From the NCBI GenBank assembly GCA_017400415.1, contig JAFPTE010000148.1:1-8449 (forward strand): 8,449 nt of DNA, read 5' to 3'. Both the position numbers and the translations under genes were made by a program. Positions 1-6,835 of the stretch are shown here, in pieces. Below the pieces are notes generated by a model that ran no database searches, was not told where the DNA came from, and saw only the letters and a program-made list of their open reading frames with translations. The first letter of the stretch is position 1. The number at the start of each line of letters is the position of its first letter. The DNA is from Oscillospiraceae bacterium (GTDB taxonomy: Bacteria > Bacillota > Clostridia > Oscillospirales > Oscillospiraceae).

Positions 1-1
1 A

Positions 2-748
2 AAGCGGCTGGACGCCAAGATAAGGGCCATGAACGACGGGACCTATACCTTCAGATTTGCCGAGTTCGGCTGCCGCCGGCGTCTGAACCGCCAGTGGGAG
101 GACGTGGTGGTCCGCCGCTTCGTCACGGAGACGAAAAACTGCATCGGCACCTCCAACGTGTACCTGGCCATGAAGTACAACGTGACCCCCATCGGCACCT
201 ACGCCCATGAGTTCGTGCAGATGTACCAGGGCATCGACTCCATCCCCCTGGCCTACACGAACCACTACGCCATGAAGGACTGGTACGCCGAGTACGACGG
301 CGACAACGGCACCGCCCTGACGGATACGGTCACCACGGACCTGTTCCTGCTGGACTTCAACCGCTCCAACGTGAACAACTACACCGGCGTCCGCCACGAC
401 AGCGGGGACCCCTATGAGTGGGGGGAGAAGATAATCGCCCACTACAAAAAGTTCGGGGTGGATCCCAGAACAAAGCTCCTGCTGTTTTCCGACAGCCTGG
501 ACTTCGACCGGGCCCAGAAGCTCTATGACTACTTCTGCACCAAGGCCAAGGTCTCCTTCGGCATCGGCACCTTCGTCTCCAACGACACGGAGGTGACGTC
601 TCTGAACATCGTCATCAAGCTCCAGTACGTGAACGGCAGGCCCGTGGCCAAGCTCTCCGACGCACCGGGCAAGGCCATGTGCCGGGACCCGGAATACCTG
701 GAATACCTTAAAAAATCCGTGGCCTTCCGGCTGGAACGGGAAAAATAA
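2..748 (+). CDS. pncB: Nicotinate phosphoribosyltransferase, C-terminal part (5' end outside window)
   Basis: This enzyme makes nicotinate mononucleotide from nicotinate and PRPP, with ATP hydrolysis, in the cytoplasmic NAD salvage (Preiss-Handler) pathway. The frame is open from base 2, so the first Met at 29 is internal; about 248 codons remain of a protein usually near 400 residues or more. The fragment holds the family hallmarks: FAEFGCRRR near the start, GTYAHEF with the His (codon 206-208) that is phosphorylated in the catalytic cycle, and RHDSGDP (Asp at codon 398-400) and FSDSLDF in the phosphoribosyl-binding half. It ends with a KLSDAPGKAMC segment typical of the family C-terminus. 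The stop is TAA at 746-748, directly before a hairpin. It converges with the next gene and has no evident link to the sulfosugar operon. The missing N-terminus is a window effect, not a sign of a pseudogene. Confidence 0.95.
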   Translation, partial: KRLDAKIRAMNDGTYTFRFAEFGCRRRLNRQWEDVVVRRFVTETKNCIGTSNVYLAMKYNVTPIGTYAHEFVQMYQGIDSIPLAYTNHYAMKDWYAEYDGDNGTALTDTVTTDLFLLDFNRSNVNNYTGVRHDSGDPYEWGEKIIAHYKKFGVDPRTKLLLFSDSLDFDRAQKLYDYFCTKAKVSFGIGTFVSNDTEVTSLNIVIKLQYVNGRPVAKLSDAPGKAMCRDPEYLEYLKKSVAFRLEREK

Positions 749-754
749 AAAAAC

Positions 755-781
755 GTGCCGCTGACCAAAGGTCAGCGGCAC
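755..781. terminator. Hairpin terminator between convergent genes
   Basis: A perfect 12-bp stem (GTGCCGCTGACC 755-766, loop AAA 767-769, complement 770-781) lies 6 bases after the pncB stop and 8 bases before the stop end of the permease gene. Read leftward, the stem is followed by a nearly pure T run (complement of the A-rich stretch 741-753), so it is a strong intrinsic terminator for the minus-strand permease gene. Read rightward, the stem is followed only by TGCTGTATT, so termination of pncB here is plausible but weaker. The A-rich side overlaps the last pncB codons. Confidence 0.85.
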
Positions 782-789
782 TGCTGTAT

Positions 790-1710
790 TCAGAACGTGG
801 GTATCAGCCCGGCCAGGGCAGTCAGGGCCGGCAGGGTTATGATGCTCAGAACGGAGCTGAGGGTCACGGTCTGGCAGGCGTAGGGGTAATCCCCGCCGGT
901 TATCTCCGAGTACATGGCCACGCTGGCCCCCACCGGGGCGGCGGCAGTTATGAAGATGGCGTAGCGCAGAACGGAGGAACAGGGCACCGCCCACAGGAAG
1001 AGGAAGGTCAGCACCGGCACCAGAAGGAGCCGCACGGCGGAGTTCTTATATAGCCGCAGGGAGGTAAAGAGCCTGCCCACCTCCGTCTGGGCCAGATACA
1101 CCCCTAAAATCATCATGGCAAGGGGCGAGTTCGCCGCCGAGATGCCTCCCACGGCCCCGGATATGACGGAGGGCAGCTTCGTTCCCAGGCCCGTGCAGAA
1201 GATAACGAGCCCCGCCGCCGTGGCGATGAGGATGGGATTTTTAAGGAAGTCCGCCGCCTTCAGCTTCACCTTTTCCCCCTTCAGCAGGGCCATGCCGTAG
1301 GTGAACTGCAGGTTATTGTGGATGGCGATGAAGGCCACGGTCAGGAACACGGCCTCATCACCCAGGGCAGCCCGGACCAGAGGTATGCCGATGAAGCCGC
1401 AGTTTGAGAAGGTGGCGCCGAAATTGTCGATGGGGCTTTTCGGGTACACGACCCAGGCCGCAGCGCCGGAGATAAGCAGAGCGCCGGCGGCTGCCAGGGC
1501 GCTGACGCCCAGGTCCCGGAGCCGCTCCGGGGAAAACTCCACCAGGAAGCTGTTCAGAATAAGGGCCGGTATGACGATATACACAAGTAAATTTGCTATG
1601 GATTTGGACCCGGCCTTTGTTATAAGCCCGGCCTTATAAAGCCCGAAGCCGATGAGCATGTATACGCCCATGGTCAGGGTCTGCCGCAGCACGATAAGCG
1701 CAAGCTCCAT
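790..1710 (-). CDS. AEC-family (auxin efflux carrier type) permease
   Basis: This is a 306-residue integral membrane transporter of the AEC family, whose bacterial members move small carboxylates (for example malate or malonate) and other organic anions. Hydropathy read by eye gives about ten membrane segments (roughly residues 5-24, 38-55, 68-88, 97-115, 118-140, 153-172, 192-208, 222-243, 248-265, 283-303). Family signatures are the Pro in segment 2 (VYIVIPALILNSF), the FSNCGFIGIPL motif after the first half, and the C-terminal AAPVGASVAMYSE and LSSVLSIITLPAL segments. The length matches the family norm. The start at 1710 follows a GGGTGA-like ribosome site and gives a typical AEC N-terminus. 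The gene is divergent from the sulfosugar operon and shares its 156-bp control region. The substrate cannot be read from sequence. A role in exporting DHPS or another sulfonate is inference from position only. Confidence 0.9.
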   Translation of the reverse strand: MELALIVLRQTLTMGVYMLIGFGLYKAGLITKAGSKSIANLLVYIVIPALILNSFLVEFSPERLRDLGVSALAAAGALLISGAAAWVVYPKSPIDNFGATFSNCGFIGIPLVRAALGDEAVFLTVAFIAIHNNLQFTYGMALLKGEKVKLKAADFLKNPILIATAAGLVIFCTGLGTKLPSVISGAVGGISAANSPLAMMILGVYLAQTEVGRLFTSLRLYKNSAVRLLLVPVLTFLFLWAVPCSSVLRYAIFITAAAPVGASVAMYSEITGGDYPYACQTVTLSSVLSIITLPALTALAGLIPTF

Positions 1711-1726
1711 TTCATCACCCCGGGGT

Positions 1727-1755
1727 ATTTTAATGCCAATTCCGGATTATTTCAA
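1727..1755 (-). promoter_or_regulatory. Predicted promoter of the AEC permease gene
   Basis: On the minus strand, TTGAAA (complement of 1750-1755) and TAAAAT (complement of 1727-1732) are separated by 17 bases. Each box matches the vegetative consensus at five of six positions. Transcription would begin near 1720, leaving a leader of only about ten bases that contains the GGGTGA ribosome site. The very short leader is unusual but compatible with the start at 1710. Confidence 0.55.
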
Positions 1756-1765
1756 TAGCTTCATA

Positions 1766-1793
1766 TTGCAATAATTATATTTTGGTGTATAAT
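1766..1793 (+). promoter_or_regulatory. Predicted promoter of the sulfosugar operon
   Basis: TTGCAA (1766-1771) and a consensus TATAAT (1788-1793) are spaced by 16 bases in an AT-rich island that contrasts with the GC-rich genes on both sides. The expected start of transcription is near 1800, giving a leader of about 65 bases before the importer gene. No other comparable promoter was seen inside the operon, so all five genes probably depend on it. The -35 element lies within the 8-bp palindrome ATTGCAAT (1765-1772), a possible regulator contact. Confidence 0.65.
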
Positions 1794-1802
1794 GGACTAA
1801 AC

Positions 1803-1852
1803 TGCATAAAAACCGCTGCAATTCCCCTTTCTTTTTATGCAAAACACATAAA
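1803..1852 (+). promoter_or_regulatory. Inverted repeat in the operon leader (candidate operator or leader switch)
   Basis: TGCATAAAAA (1803-1812) and TTTTTATGCA (1832-1841) form a perfect 10-bp inverted repeat with a 19-base gap, starting a few bases after the predicted transcription start. The right arm also takes part in a second, shorter repeat, TTTATG (1834-1839) with CATAAA (1847-1852), whose far arm ends two bases before the GGAGG ribosome site at 1854-1858. The two pairings use the same bases and exclude each other. The element could be a repressor operator just downstream of the promoter or an RNA structure affecting ribosome access. No regulator gene is present in the window, so the binding protein is unknown. 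Confidence 0.45.
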
Positions 1853-1866
1853 CGGAGGAAAAACGC

Positions 1867-3285
1867 ATGGAAAGCTCCTACATCTCCCAGACCAGCGGCA
1901 TCAAAGCCCGGGACAAGATAGGCTACGCCTTGGGCGACCTGGCCAGCTGCCTTGTCTTCGGCCTGACCCAGAGCCTTATGAACAAGTTCTACACGGACGT
2001 TCTGGAAATAAGCGTTCTGAGCGTCATGATAATGACCATCATCGCCCGCATCTGGGACGGCATCAACGACCCCATCTGGGGCAGGATAATCGACGGCGCC
2101 AAGGTCTACCCGGACGGGCGCTACCGCCACTGGATAAAGGTCTTCGCCGTGCCCACGGCGGCGGCAGCCGTGCTCATGTTCCTGGACGTGCGGGGCTTCG
2201 GCACCGGCGCCAGAGTTGCCTGGATCTACTTCACCTACATACTTTTCGGCATGCTCTACACCTGCATCAACATCCCCTACGGCTCCCTGGCCCAGGTCAT
2301 CACCTCTGACGACAAGGAGCGCTCCTCCCTGTCCGTCTTCCGGTCCGTGGGCTCCACCTTCGGCGCCATGCCCGCCATGGTGCTGGCCTCCATCTGCTAC
2401 ACCTCCCTGGCGGACGGCACCAAGGAGATGAACGCCTCCATCGTCTTCACCGGCGTTGTCATTATCGCCGCTCTGAGCATCGTCTCCTACTTCGTCAGCT
2501 ATGCCTGGACCAAGGAGAGGGTTAGGACCCAGCCCGCCCCCAGAGAGAAGGGCCAGGCCATGAAGGTCGTCAGGACCCTGCTGAAGAGCCGCCCCTTCAT
2601 GGCGGTCTCCCTGGCCAGCATGCTCTTCCTGGCCGCCCAGATGTTCGGCCAGGGCTACAACACCTACCTGTTCCACCACTACTTCAACGCTCCCGGCCTT
2701 ACCATGCTGCCCACCGTGTTCCAGTATCTGCCCGTGGCGGTCATCATGTTCTTCGCCACAAAGCTGGGCAACAGGTACGGCCGCCGGGAGGTCTGCTCCG
2801 CCGGCATGCTCCTGGCCGCAGCCTTCTATATCATGCTGTTCGTGCTGGCCCTCTTCGGCATAACCAACGTGTGGCTGTACCTGGCCGCCTGCCTTATGAG
2901 CGGCATCGGCACCGCCTTCATCTTCCTGCTGGTGTGGGTGCTGGCCACGGACGCCATCGACTACAACAGGGTCCACTACGGCCTCAGCGACGAGGCCACC
3001 AGCTATGCCTTCTACTCCTTCATGCGGAAGCTGGGCACCACCGTTGCAACAATCCTCATCAATGTGCCCCTGCTGCAGATAGGCTACAACGGCAGCGAGC
3101 TGAAGACCGAGGGCCTCAGCGCCGAAGCCCTCAGCACCATGTACAACTTCTCCGTTATGATACCCGCCGTGCTGTTCCTCTCCGTGTATCTTATCCTCCG
3201 CTTCATGTATCCCCTCTCCAAGAAGAAGATAGATGAGCTCCAGGAGGAGAAGAACCGGCTTTTCAAGGGAGAGACCAATGCTTAA
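1867..3285 (+). CDS. GPH-family MFS sugar:cation symporter, probable sulfoquinovose / sulfoquinovosyl glycerol importer (YihO-like)
   Basis: This 472-residue membrane protein belongs to the glycoside-pentoside-hexuronide:cation symporter family (MelB, LacS, XylP, YihO), which imports sugars with H+ or Na+. The N-terminus carries the family pattern KIGYALGDLAS (residues 17-27), and RIWDGINDPIWG (61-72) holds the conserved Asp and Asn-Asp-Pro after segment 2. About twelve hydrophobic segments follow, split by a charged loop near residues 216-240, and a charged cytoplasmic tail ends the protein. The length is normal for the family. GGAGG (1854-1858) sits 8 bases before the ATG. It is the first operon gene and overlaps the glycosidase gene by 8 bp. 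Family is secure; the substrate is inferred from the neighbours and from E. coli sulfoglycolysis, where the YihO permease is of this family. Confidence 0.9.
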   Translation: MESSYISQTSGIKARDKIGYALGDLASCLVFGLTQSLMNKFYTDVLEISVLSVMIMTIIARIWDGINDPIWGRIIDGAKVYPDGRYRHWIKVFAVPTAAAAVLMFLDVRGFGTGARVAWIYFTYILFGMLYTCINIPYGSLAQVITSDDKERSSLSVFRSVGSTFGAMPAMVLASICYTSLADGTKEMNASIVFTGVVIIAALSIVSYFVSYAWTKERVRTQPAPREKGQAMKVVRTLLKSRPFMAVSLASMLFLAAQMFGQGYNTYLFHHYFNAPGLTMLPTVFQYLPVAVIMFFATKLGNRYGRREVCSAGMLLAAAFYIMLFVLALFGITNVWLYLAACLMSGIGTAFIFLLVWVLATDAIDYNRVHYGLSDEATSYAFYSFMRKLGTTVATILINVPLLQIGYNGSELKTEGLSAEALSTMYNFSVMIPAVLFLSVYLILRFMYPLSKKKIDELQEEKNRLFKGETNA

Positions 3286-5296
3286 ATTCTCCTTCTTCCC
3301 GGACCACGCCACCCTCTCCGGCACCTACGGCCGCTCCGTGCGGCTCCGCATAGGCAAGACCCGGTTCTGGATAGGCAGCGGTCAGGCCTCCTACACCATG
3401 AGCCGGGGCCGCTTCCGCTTCCGGGAAAATCTTAAGAAAAAGATACAGGTCACCCTGACGGACATCCGCCGGACGGACACCGGGGCCGAATTCATCTTTC
3501 TTTCCCAGGATAAGCTCACCTGGGTGAAGGCCGCAGCCCTCATTCAGGGGGACCTGCTGACGGTGCACTTTGAGCCCTCCCGGAACTTCAACCGCCTCTG
3601 GATAGACCTGCCCGCCTCCCAGGATGAGCACATCTACGGCTGCGGCGAGGTCTTCACCCACCTGGACCTGCGGGGCCAGAAGGTCCGAATCTGGGTGGCG
3701 GAGCACATAAACATCGGCTCCATCCTTAAAAAGCTGGTGCGGCACCACACCATCGGCCCGGACCCCGACCGCATGGACCCCTTCGACGAGTACGAGACCT
3801 ACTATTCCCAGCCCACCTTCGTATCCTCCAAGCACTTCTTCGTCCACTCCGACACCACGGGCTACTGCCTCTTTGACTTCACCCATGAGTACGCCCACCG
3901 GCTGGAGCTGCGGGAGATTGCGGACCTGCACTTCGGCTTTGCCCCCTCCTTCGGGGCGCTTTCGGAGCTCATGAGCGGCCTTCTGGGCCGCCAGCCGCCC
4001 CTGCCGGACTGGGTCTACGACGGGGCCATCCTGGGCCTCCAGGGGGGCACGGACACGGTCCTTGAAAAGCTCCAGGAGGCGGACCATTACGGCACCAGGA
4101 CCGCCGCCCTCTGGTGCCAGGACTGGGAGGGCAGGCGCATCACCTCCTTCGGCAAGCAGCTCATGTGGAACTGGCAGTGGGATGAGGAGCTCTACCCGGG
4201 CCTTAAGGAGAAGCTCCCGGAGCTTAAGAGCCGGGGCGTCCGGTTCCTGGGCTACACCAACACCTTCCTGGCCCTGGAAAAGGACCAGTACAAATACGCC
4301 CACGACCACGGCTACTGCGTGAAGGACAAAAAGGGCGAGGACTACCTTGTAAAAATCACCACCTTCCCGGCGGCCATTGTGGACCTGACAAATCCGGCCG
4401 CCTGCCGCTGGCTCAAGGACATCATAAAGAAAAACATGATTGAGTTCGGCCTGGACGGCTGGATGGCGGACTTTGGCGAGTACCTGCCTACGGACTGCGT
4501 TCTGTACAGCGGAGAGGACCCGGAGCTGGTGCACTGCACCTGGCCCGCCCGGTGGGCTGAGCTCAACCGGCAGGCCATTGAGGAGGCCGGGAAGCTGGGC
4601 GAGGTATTCTTCTTCACCAGGGCCGGCCACACGAAAAGCGTCAGATACTCCACCATGATGTGGAACGGGGACCAGCATGTGGACTGGTCCTGCGACTACG
4701 GCCTGGCCTCCGTCATCCCGGGCATGCTCTCCCTGGCCATGAGCGGCTTCGGCCTTTGCCACTCGGACATCGGCGGCTACACCACCTTCCCGCCCCTGCA
4801 GCGCTCTGAGGAGCTCTTCATCCGCTGGGCGGAGATGTGCGCCTTCACGGTGCTCATGCGGGGCCACGAGGGCAACCGGCCCGACGACAACGCCCAGTTT
4901 GACGCCTCGGAGGAGACCCTGCGGGTCCACGCCCGCCTGAGCCGGGTCCACGCAAGGCTGAAGCCCTACCTGAAGGACATGGTGCAGCTCAATGCGGAGA
5001 AGGGAATACCTGTTGCAAGGCCGGTCTTTTTCTGCTATGATGAGCCGGAGGCCTACACGGAGAGCACGGAATACCTGCTGGGCGGGGACCTGCTGGTGGC
5101 CCCCATCCTCCGCCAGGGGGCCAAGGGCCGGACCGTGTGGCTCCCCAAGGACAGGTGGATAAACCTCTGGACCGGCAGGGAGTATTCCTGCGGCACCTAC
5201 AAGGTGGGCGCACCCTTCGGCTATCCCCCGGTGTTCTACCGCCGGGATTCTGAATACAGCAAACTATTTGAAGAATTTAAGGAGCAGAGACAATGA
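3278..5296 (+). CDS. yihQ: GH31 alpha-glycosidase, sulfoquinovosidase (YihQ-like), with Arg-to-Gln at the sulfonate site
   Basis: This 672-residue cytoplasmic enzyme (no signal peptide) would hydrolyse alpha-sulfoquinovosides such as sulfoquinovosyl glycerol to free SQ. It has an N-terminal beta domain (to about 235), a GH31 barrel (about 240-560) and a C-terminal beta domain. E. coli YihQ is close to 678 residues, and long stretches agree with it as I remember it (TSFGK, KKNMIE, GWMADFGEYLPTD, SLAM, HSDIGGYTT). The nucleophile is Asp398 in MADFGE and the acid/base Asp465 in MWNGDQ, a constant offset of 7 from YihQ D405 and D472. Gln255, Gln281, Trp297 and Tyr501 match Q262, Q288, W304 and Y508. 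Position 294, matching sulfonate-binding R301, is Gln. The start at 3278 is chosen over the upstream ATG at 3233 because AAGGGAG (3265-3271) precedes it and it fits the YihQ N-terminus. GH31 is certain; the specificity is probable. Confidence 0.85.
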   Translation: MLKFSFFPDHATLSGTYGRSVRLRIGKTRFWIGSGQASYTMSRGRFRFRENLKKKIQVTLTDIRRTDTGAEFIFLSQDKLTWVKAAALIQGDLLTVHFEPSRNFNRLWIDLPASQDEHIYGCGEVFTHLDLRGQKVRIWVAEHINIGSILKKLVRHHTIGPDPDRMDPFDEYETYYSQPTFVSSKHFFVHSDTTGYCLFDFTHEYAHRLELREIADLHFGFAPSFGALSELMSGLLGRQPPLPDWVYDGAILGLQGGTDTVLEKLQEADHYGTRTAALWCQDWEGRRITSFGKQLMWNWQWDEELYPGLKEKLPELKSRGVRFLGYTNTFLALEKDQYKYAHDHGYCVKDKKGEDYLVKITTFPAAIVDLTNPAACRWLKDIIKKNMIEFGLDGWMADFGEYLPTDCVLYSGEDPELVHCTWPARWAELNRQAIEEAGKLGEVFFFTRAGHTKSVRYSTMMWNGDQHVDWSCDYGLASVIPGMLSLAMSGFGLCHSDIGGYTTFPPLQRSEELFIRWAEMCAFTVLMRGHEGNRPDDNAQFDASEETLRVHARLSRVHARLKPYLKDMVQLNAEKGIPVARPVFFCYDEPEAYTESTEYLLGGDLLVAPILRQGAKGRTVWLPKDRWINLWTGREYSCGTYKVGAPFGYPPVFYRRDSEYSKLFEEFKEQRQ

Positions 5297-5979
5297 AATT
5301 CTTTCTGGACAGCGCAAAGATCGACGAAATCAAGTACGCCTACGAGGCCTTCGGCATTGACGGCGTCACCACTAACCCCCGCCACGTGATGGCAAGCGGC
5401 AAGCCCTTTCTGACCGTTGTGAAGGAGCTGGCGGACTGGGTGAAGGAGAAGGGGCTGGAGGGCTATGAGCGCTTCCCCATCTCCGTGGAGGTAAACCCCC
5501 ACCTGGGAAGTGCGGAGGAGATGGTCTCCGCCGCCCGCAGAGTGGCCGCCATGAGCCCCAACTTCGTTATAAAAATCCCCTGCACCCCCGCCGGCATAAA
5601 GGCCGCCAAGGACCTGGAGGCGGAGGGCATCCGCACCAACCTGACCCTGGTCTTCTCCCCCTCCCAGGCCATCATCGCCGCCAAGAACGGCTCCAAATTC
5701 GTCTCCCCCTTCATCGGCTGGAAGGAGGACAACGGCGAGAGCACCCGGCAGTACATTGACGACATCGTGAAAATTTACAAAAACTACGGCTGGTACGGCA
5801 AAACCGAGATTATCTGCGCCGCCGTCCGCAGCGCAAAGCAGATTGTGGACTGCGCCGTCAGCGGGGCGGACATCGTCACCGCCGGCGTTTCCGTCTTTGA
5901 GGCCGCCTTCAGGCACCCCTACACCCGCCAGGGTCTGGATACCTTCTGCGACGCCTGGGACCACACCGCAAAGGAGTAA
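5293..5979 (+). CDS. sftT: Short transaldolase, probable 6-deoxy-6-sulfofructose transaldolase (SftT)
   Basis: This is a single-domain class I aldolase of the transaldolase family, 228 residues, the size of the FSA/TalC group. In the sulfo-TAL pathway it cleaves SF to 3-sulfolactaldehyde and passes the dihydroxyacetone unit to glyceraldehyde-3-phosphate, giving fructose-6-phosphate. Visible active-site residues are Asp6 (FFLDSAKIDEI), Asn28 (GVTTNP) and the Schiff-base Lys94 (FVIKIPCT), followed by NLTLVFSPSQA and the strand FVSPFIGW. The ATG overlaps the upstream stop as ATGA (5293-5296), with AAGGAG (5279-5284) in front, so the pair is probably translationally coupled. Transaldolase family is certain. 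Preference for the sulfonated sugar rather than fructose-6-phosphate is inferred from lying between a YihQ-like glycosidase and a YihU-type reductase, with a fucose-isomerase-type protein completing the operon. Confidence 0.85.
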   Translation: MKFFLDSAKIDEIKYAYEAFGIDGVTTNPRHVMASGKPFLTVVKELADWVKEKGLEGYERFPISVEVNPHLGSAEEMVSAARRVAAMSPNFVIKIPCTPAGIKAAKDLEAEGIRTNLTLVFSPSQAIIAAKNGSKFVSPFIGWKEDNGESTRQYIDDIVKIYKNYGWYGKTEIICAAVRSAKQIVDCAVSGADIVTAGVSVFEAAFRHPYTRQGLDTFCDAWDHTAKE

Positions 5980-5982
5980 GGC

Positions 5983-6834
5983 ATGACAATCGGATTTATC
6001 GGCCTGGGCATAATGGGCGAGGCCATGTGCGCAAACATAGTTAAAAAGCACCCGGACACCGTGTACTCCTTCGACGTGGTGCCGGAGAAGACAGTGCCCG
6101 GCTCCGTCAGGCTCCAGAGCGCCCTGGAGACGGCCCGGAAAAGCGACGTTATAATCACCATGGTGCCCAAGAGCGAGCACTCCCGGGCGGTCTGCGAAAG
6201 CGTGCTGCCCGCCATGGGCCCCGGAAAAATCTACATCGACATGTCCACCATAGACCCCTCCGTCTCCGTGGAGCTTGCCGAAATAGTCAAGGGTACCGGC
6301 GCGCAGTTTGCGGACGCCCCGGTGGTGAAGAGCCGGCCGGCGGCAGAGGCCGGAAAGCTGGGCATCTACGTGGGCTGCGATGAGGAGCTTTTTGAGGAGA
6401 TCCGCCCCATTCTCTCCTACATGGGCGAGAACATCATCCGCATGGGCGAAAACGGCATGGGCCTTGTGATGAAGATATGCCACAACACCCTTGTGAGCCA
6501 GATTCAGAACGGCGTCAACGAGACCCTGTGCCTGGCAAGAAAGTACGGCATCTCCGTGGAGGACTACAAGACCGCCATCTCCTACGGCGGCGGCCAGAAC
6601 TTCTACCTGGACGGCCAGGCGGAGAAGATAAAAAACCGTGACTGGTCCACGGCCTTCTCCCTGGAGAACATGAATAAGGACCTGGGCATATGCAGCCGCA
6701 TGAGCCGGGAAAAGGGCTTCAATATGCCCGGAATGGAAAACGCCCGGCGGGTATACGGCCGGGGCATGGAGGCGGGCATCGGGAAAGAGGATTTCCGGGC
6801 CACCTACAAAATCGTAGCCGGGGAGGAAGAATAA
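5983..6834 (+). CDS. NADH-dependent beta-hydroxyacid dehydrogenase family protein, probable 3-sulfolactaldehyde reductase
   Basis: This 283-residue enzyme belongs to the 3-hydroxyisobutyrate/tartronate semialdehyde reductase family, which includes E. coli YihU (SLA to DHPS). The Rossmann motif GFIGLGIMGEAM is at residues 4-15. An acidic Asp31 (YSFDVV) at the end of the second strand favours NADH over NADPH. The catalytic Lys is K164 (MKICHN), again 7 residues before YihU K171. The substrate motif, normally DxPVSGG, reads DAPVVKSR, placing Lys116 where YihU has Arg123. AAGGAG (5971-5976) lies 6 bases before the ATG, and 3 bases separate it from the transaldolase stop. In this operon it would regenerate NAD+ from glycolysis while producing DHPS for excretion. 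Family is secure; the substrate is inferred from motif plus context. Other short hydroxyaldehydes remain possible. Confidence 0.82.
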   Translation: MTIGFIGLGIMGEAMCANIVKKHPDTVYSFDVVPEKTVPGSVRLQSALETARKSDVIITMVPKSEHSRAVCESVLPAMGPGKIYIDMSTIDPSVSVELAEIVKGTGAQFADAPVVKSRPAAEAGKLGIYVGCDEELFEEIRPILSYMGENIIRMGENGMGLVMKICHNTLVSQIQNGVNETLCLARKYGISVEDYKTAISYGGGQNFYLDGQAEKIKNRDWSTAFSLENMNKDLGICSRMSREKGFNMPGMENARRVYGRGMEAGIGKEDFRATYKIVAGEEE

Positions 6835-6835
6835 G

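Noticed and set aside
1807..1821. Possible catabolite-responsive (CcpA cre) site around the CCGCTGCA segment
   Set aside because: In the best alignment, four defined consensus positions fail, including both outer positions of the left half-site; too weak to report.
3233..3277. Upstream ATG for the glycosidase, adding 15 residues
   Set aside because: The extra residues (Ser/Arg-rich) come from reading the importer tail in another frame. The ATG at 3278 has a good AAGGGAG site and fits the YihQ N-terminus.
1747..3324. 525-codon open frame on the minus strand opposite the importer gene
   Set aside because: The product is a low-complexity mix of Gly, His, Gln, Val and Ala without recognisable domains or membrane segments. 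Such frames are expected opposite GC-rich genes. The plus strand holds a clear GPH transporter with a ribosome site.
3263..4951. 562-codon open frame on the minus strand opposite the GH31 gene
   Set aside because: Same low-complexity composition and no domain; it mirrors the third-position GC bias of the real glycosidase gene.
5293..5979. Ordinary pentose-phosphate transaldolase or fructose-6-phosphate aldolase
   Set aside because: Family and catalytic residues would allow it, but there are no pentose-phosphate neighbours, and the surrounding YihQ-, YihU- and fucose-isomerase-type genes fit the sulfofructose role much better. Retained only as the alternative reading.
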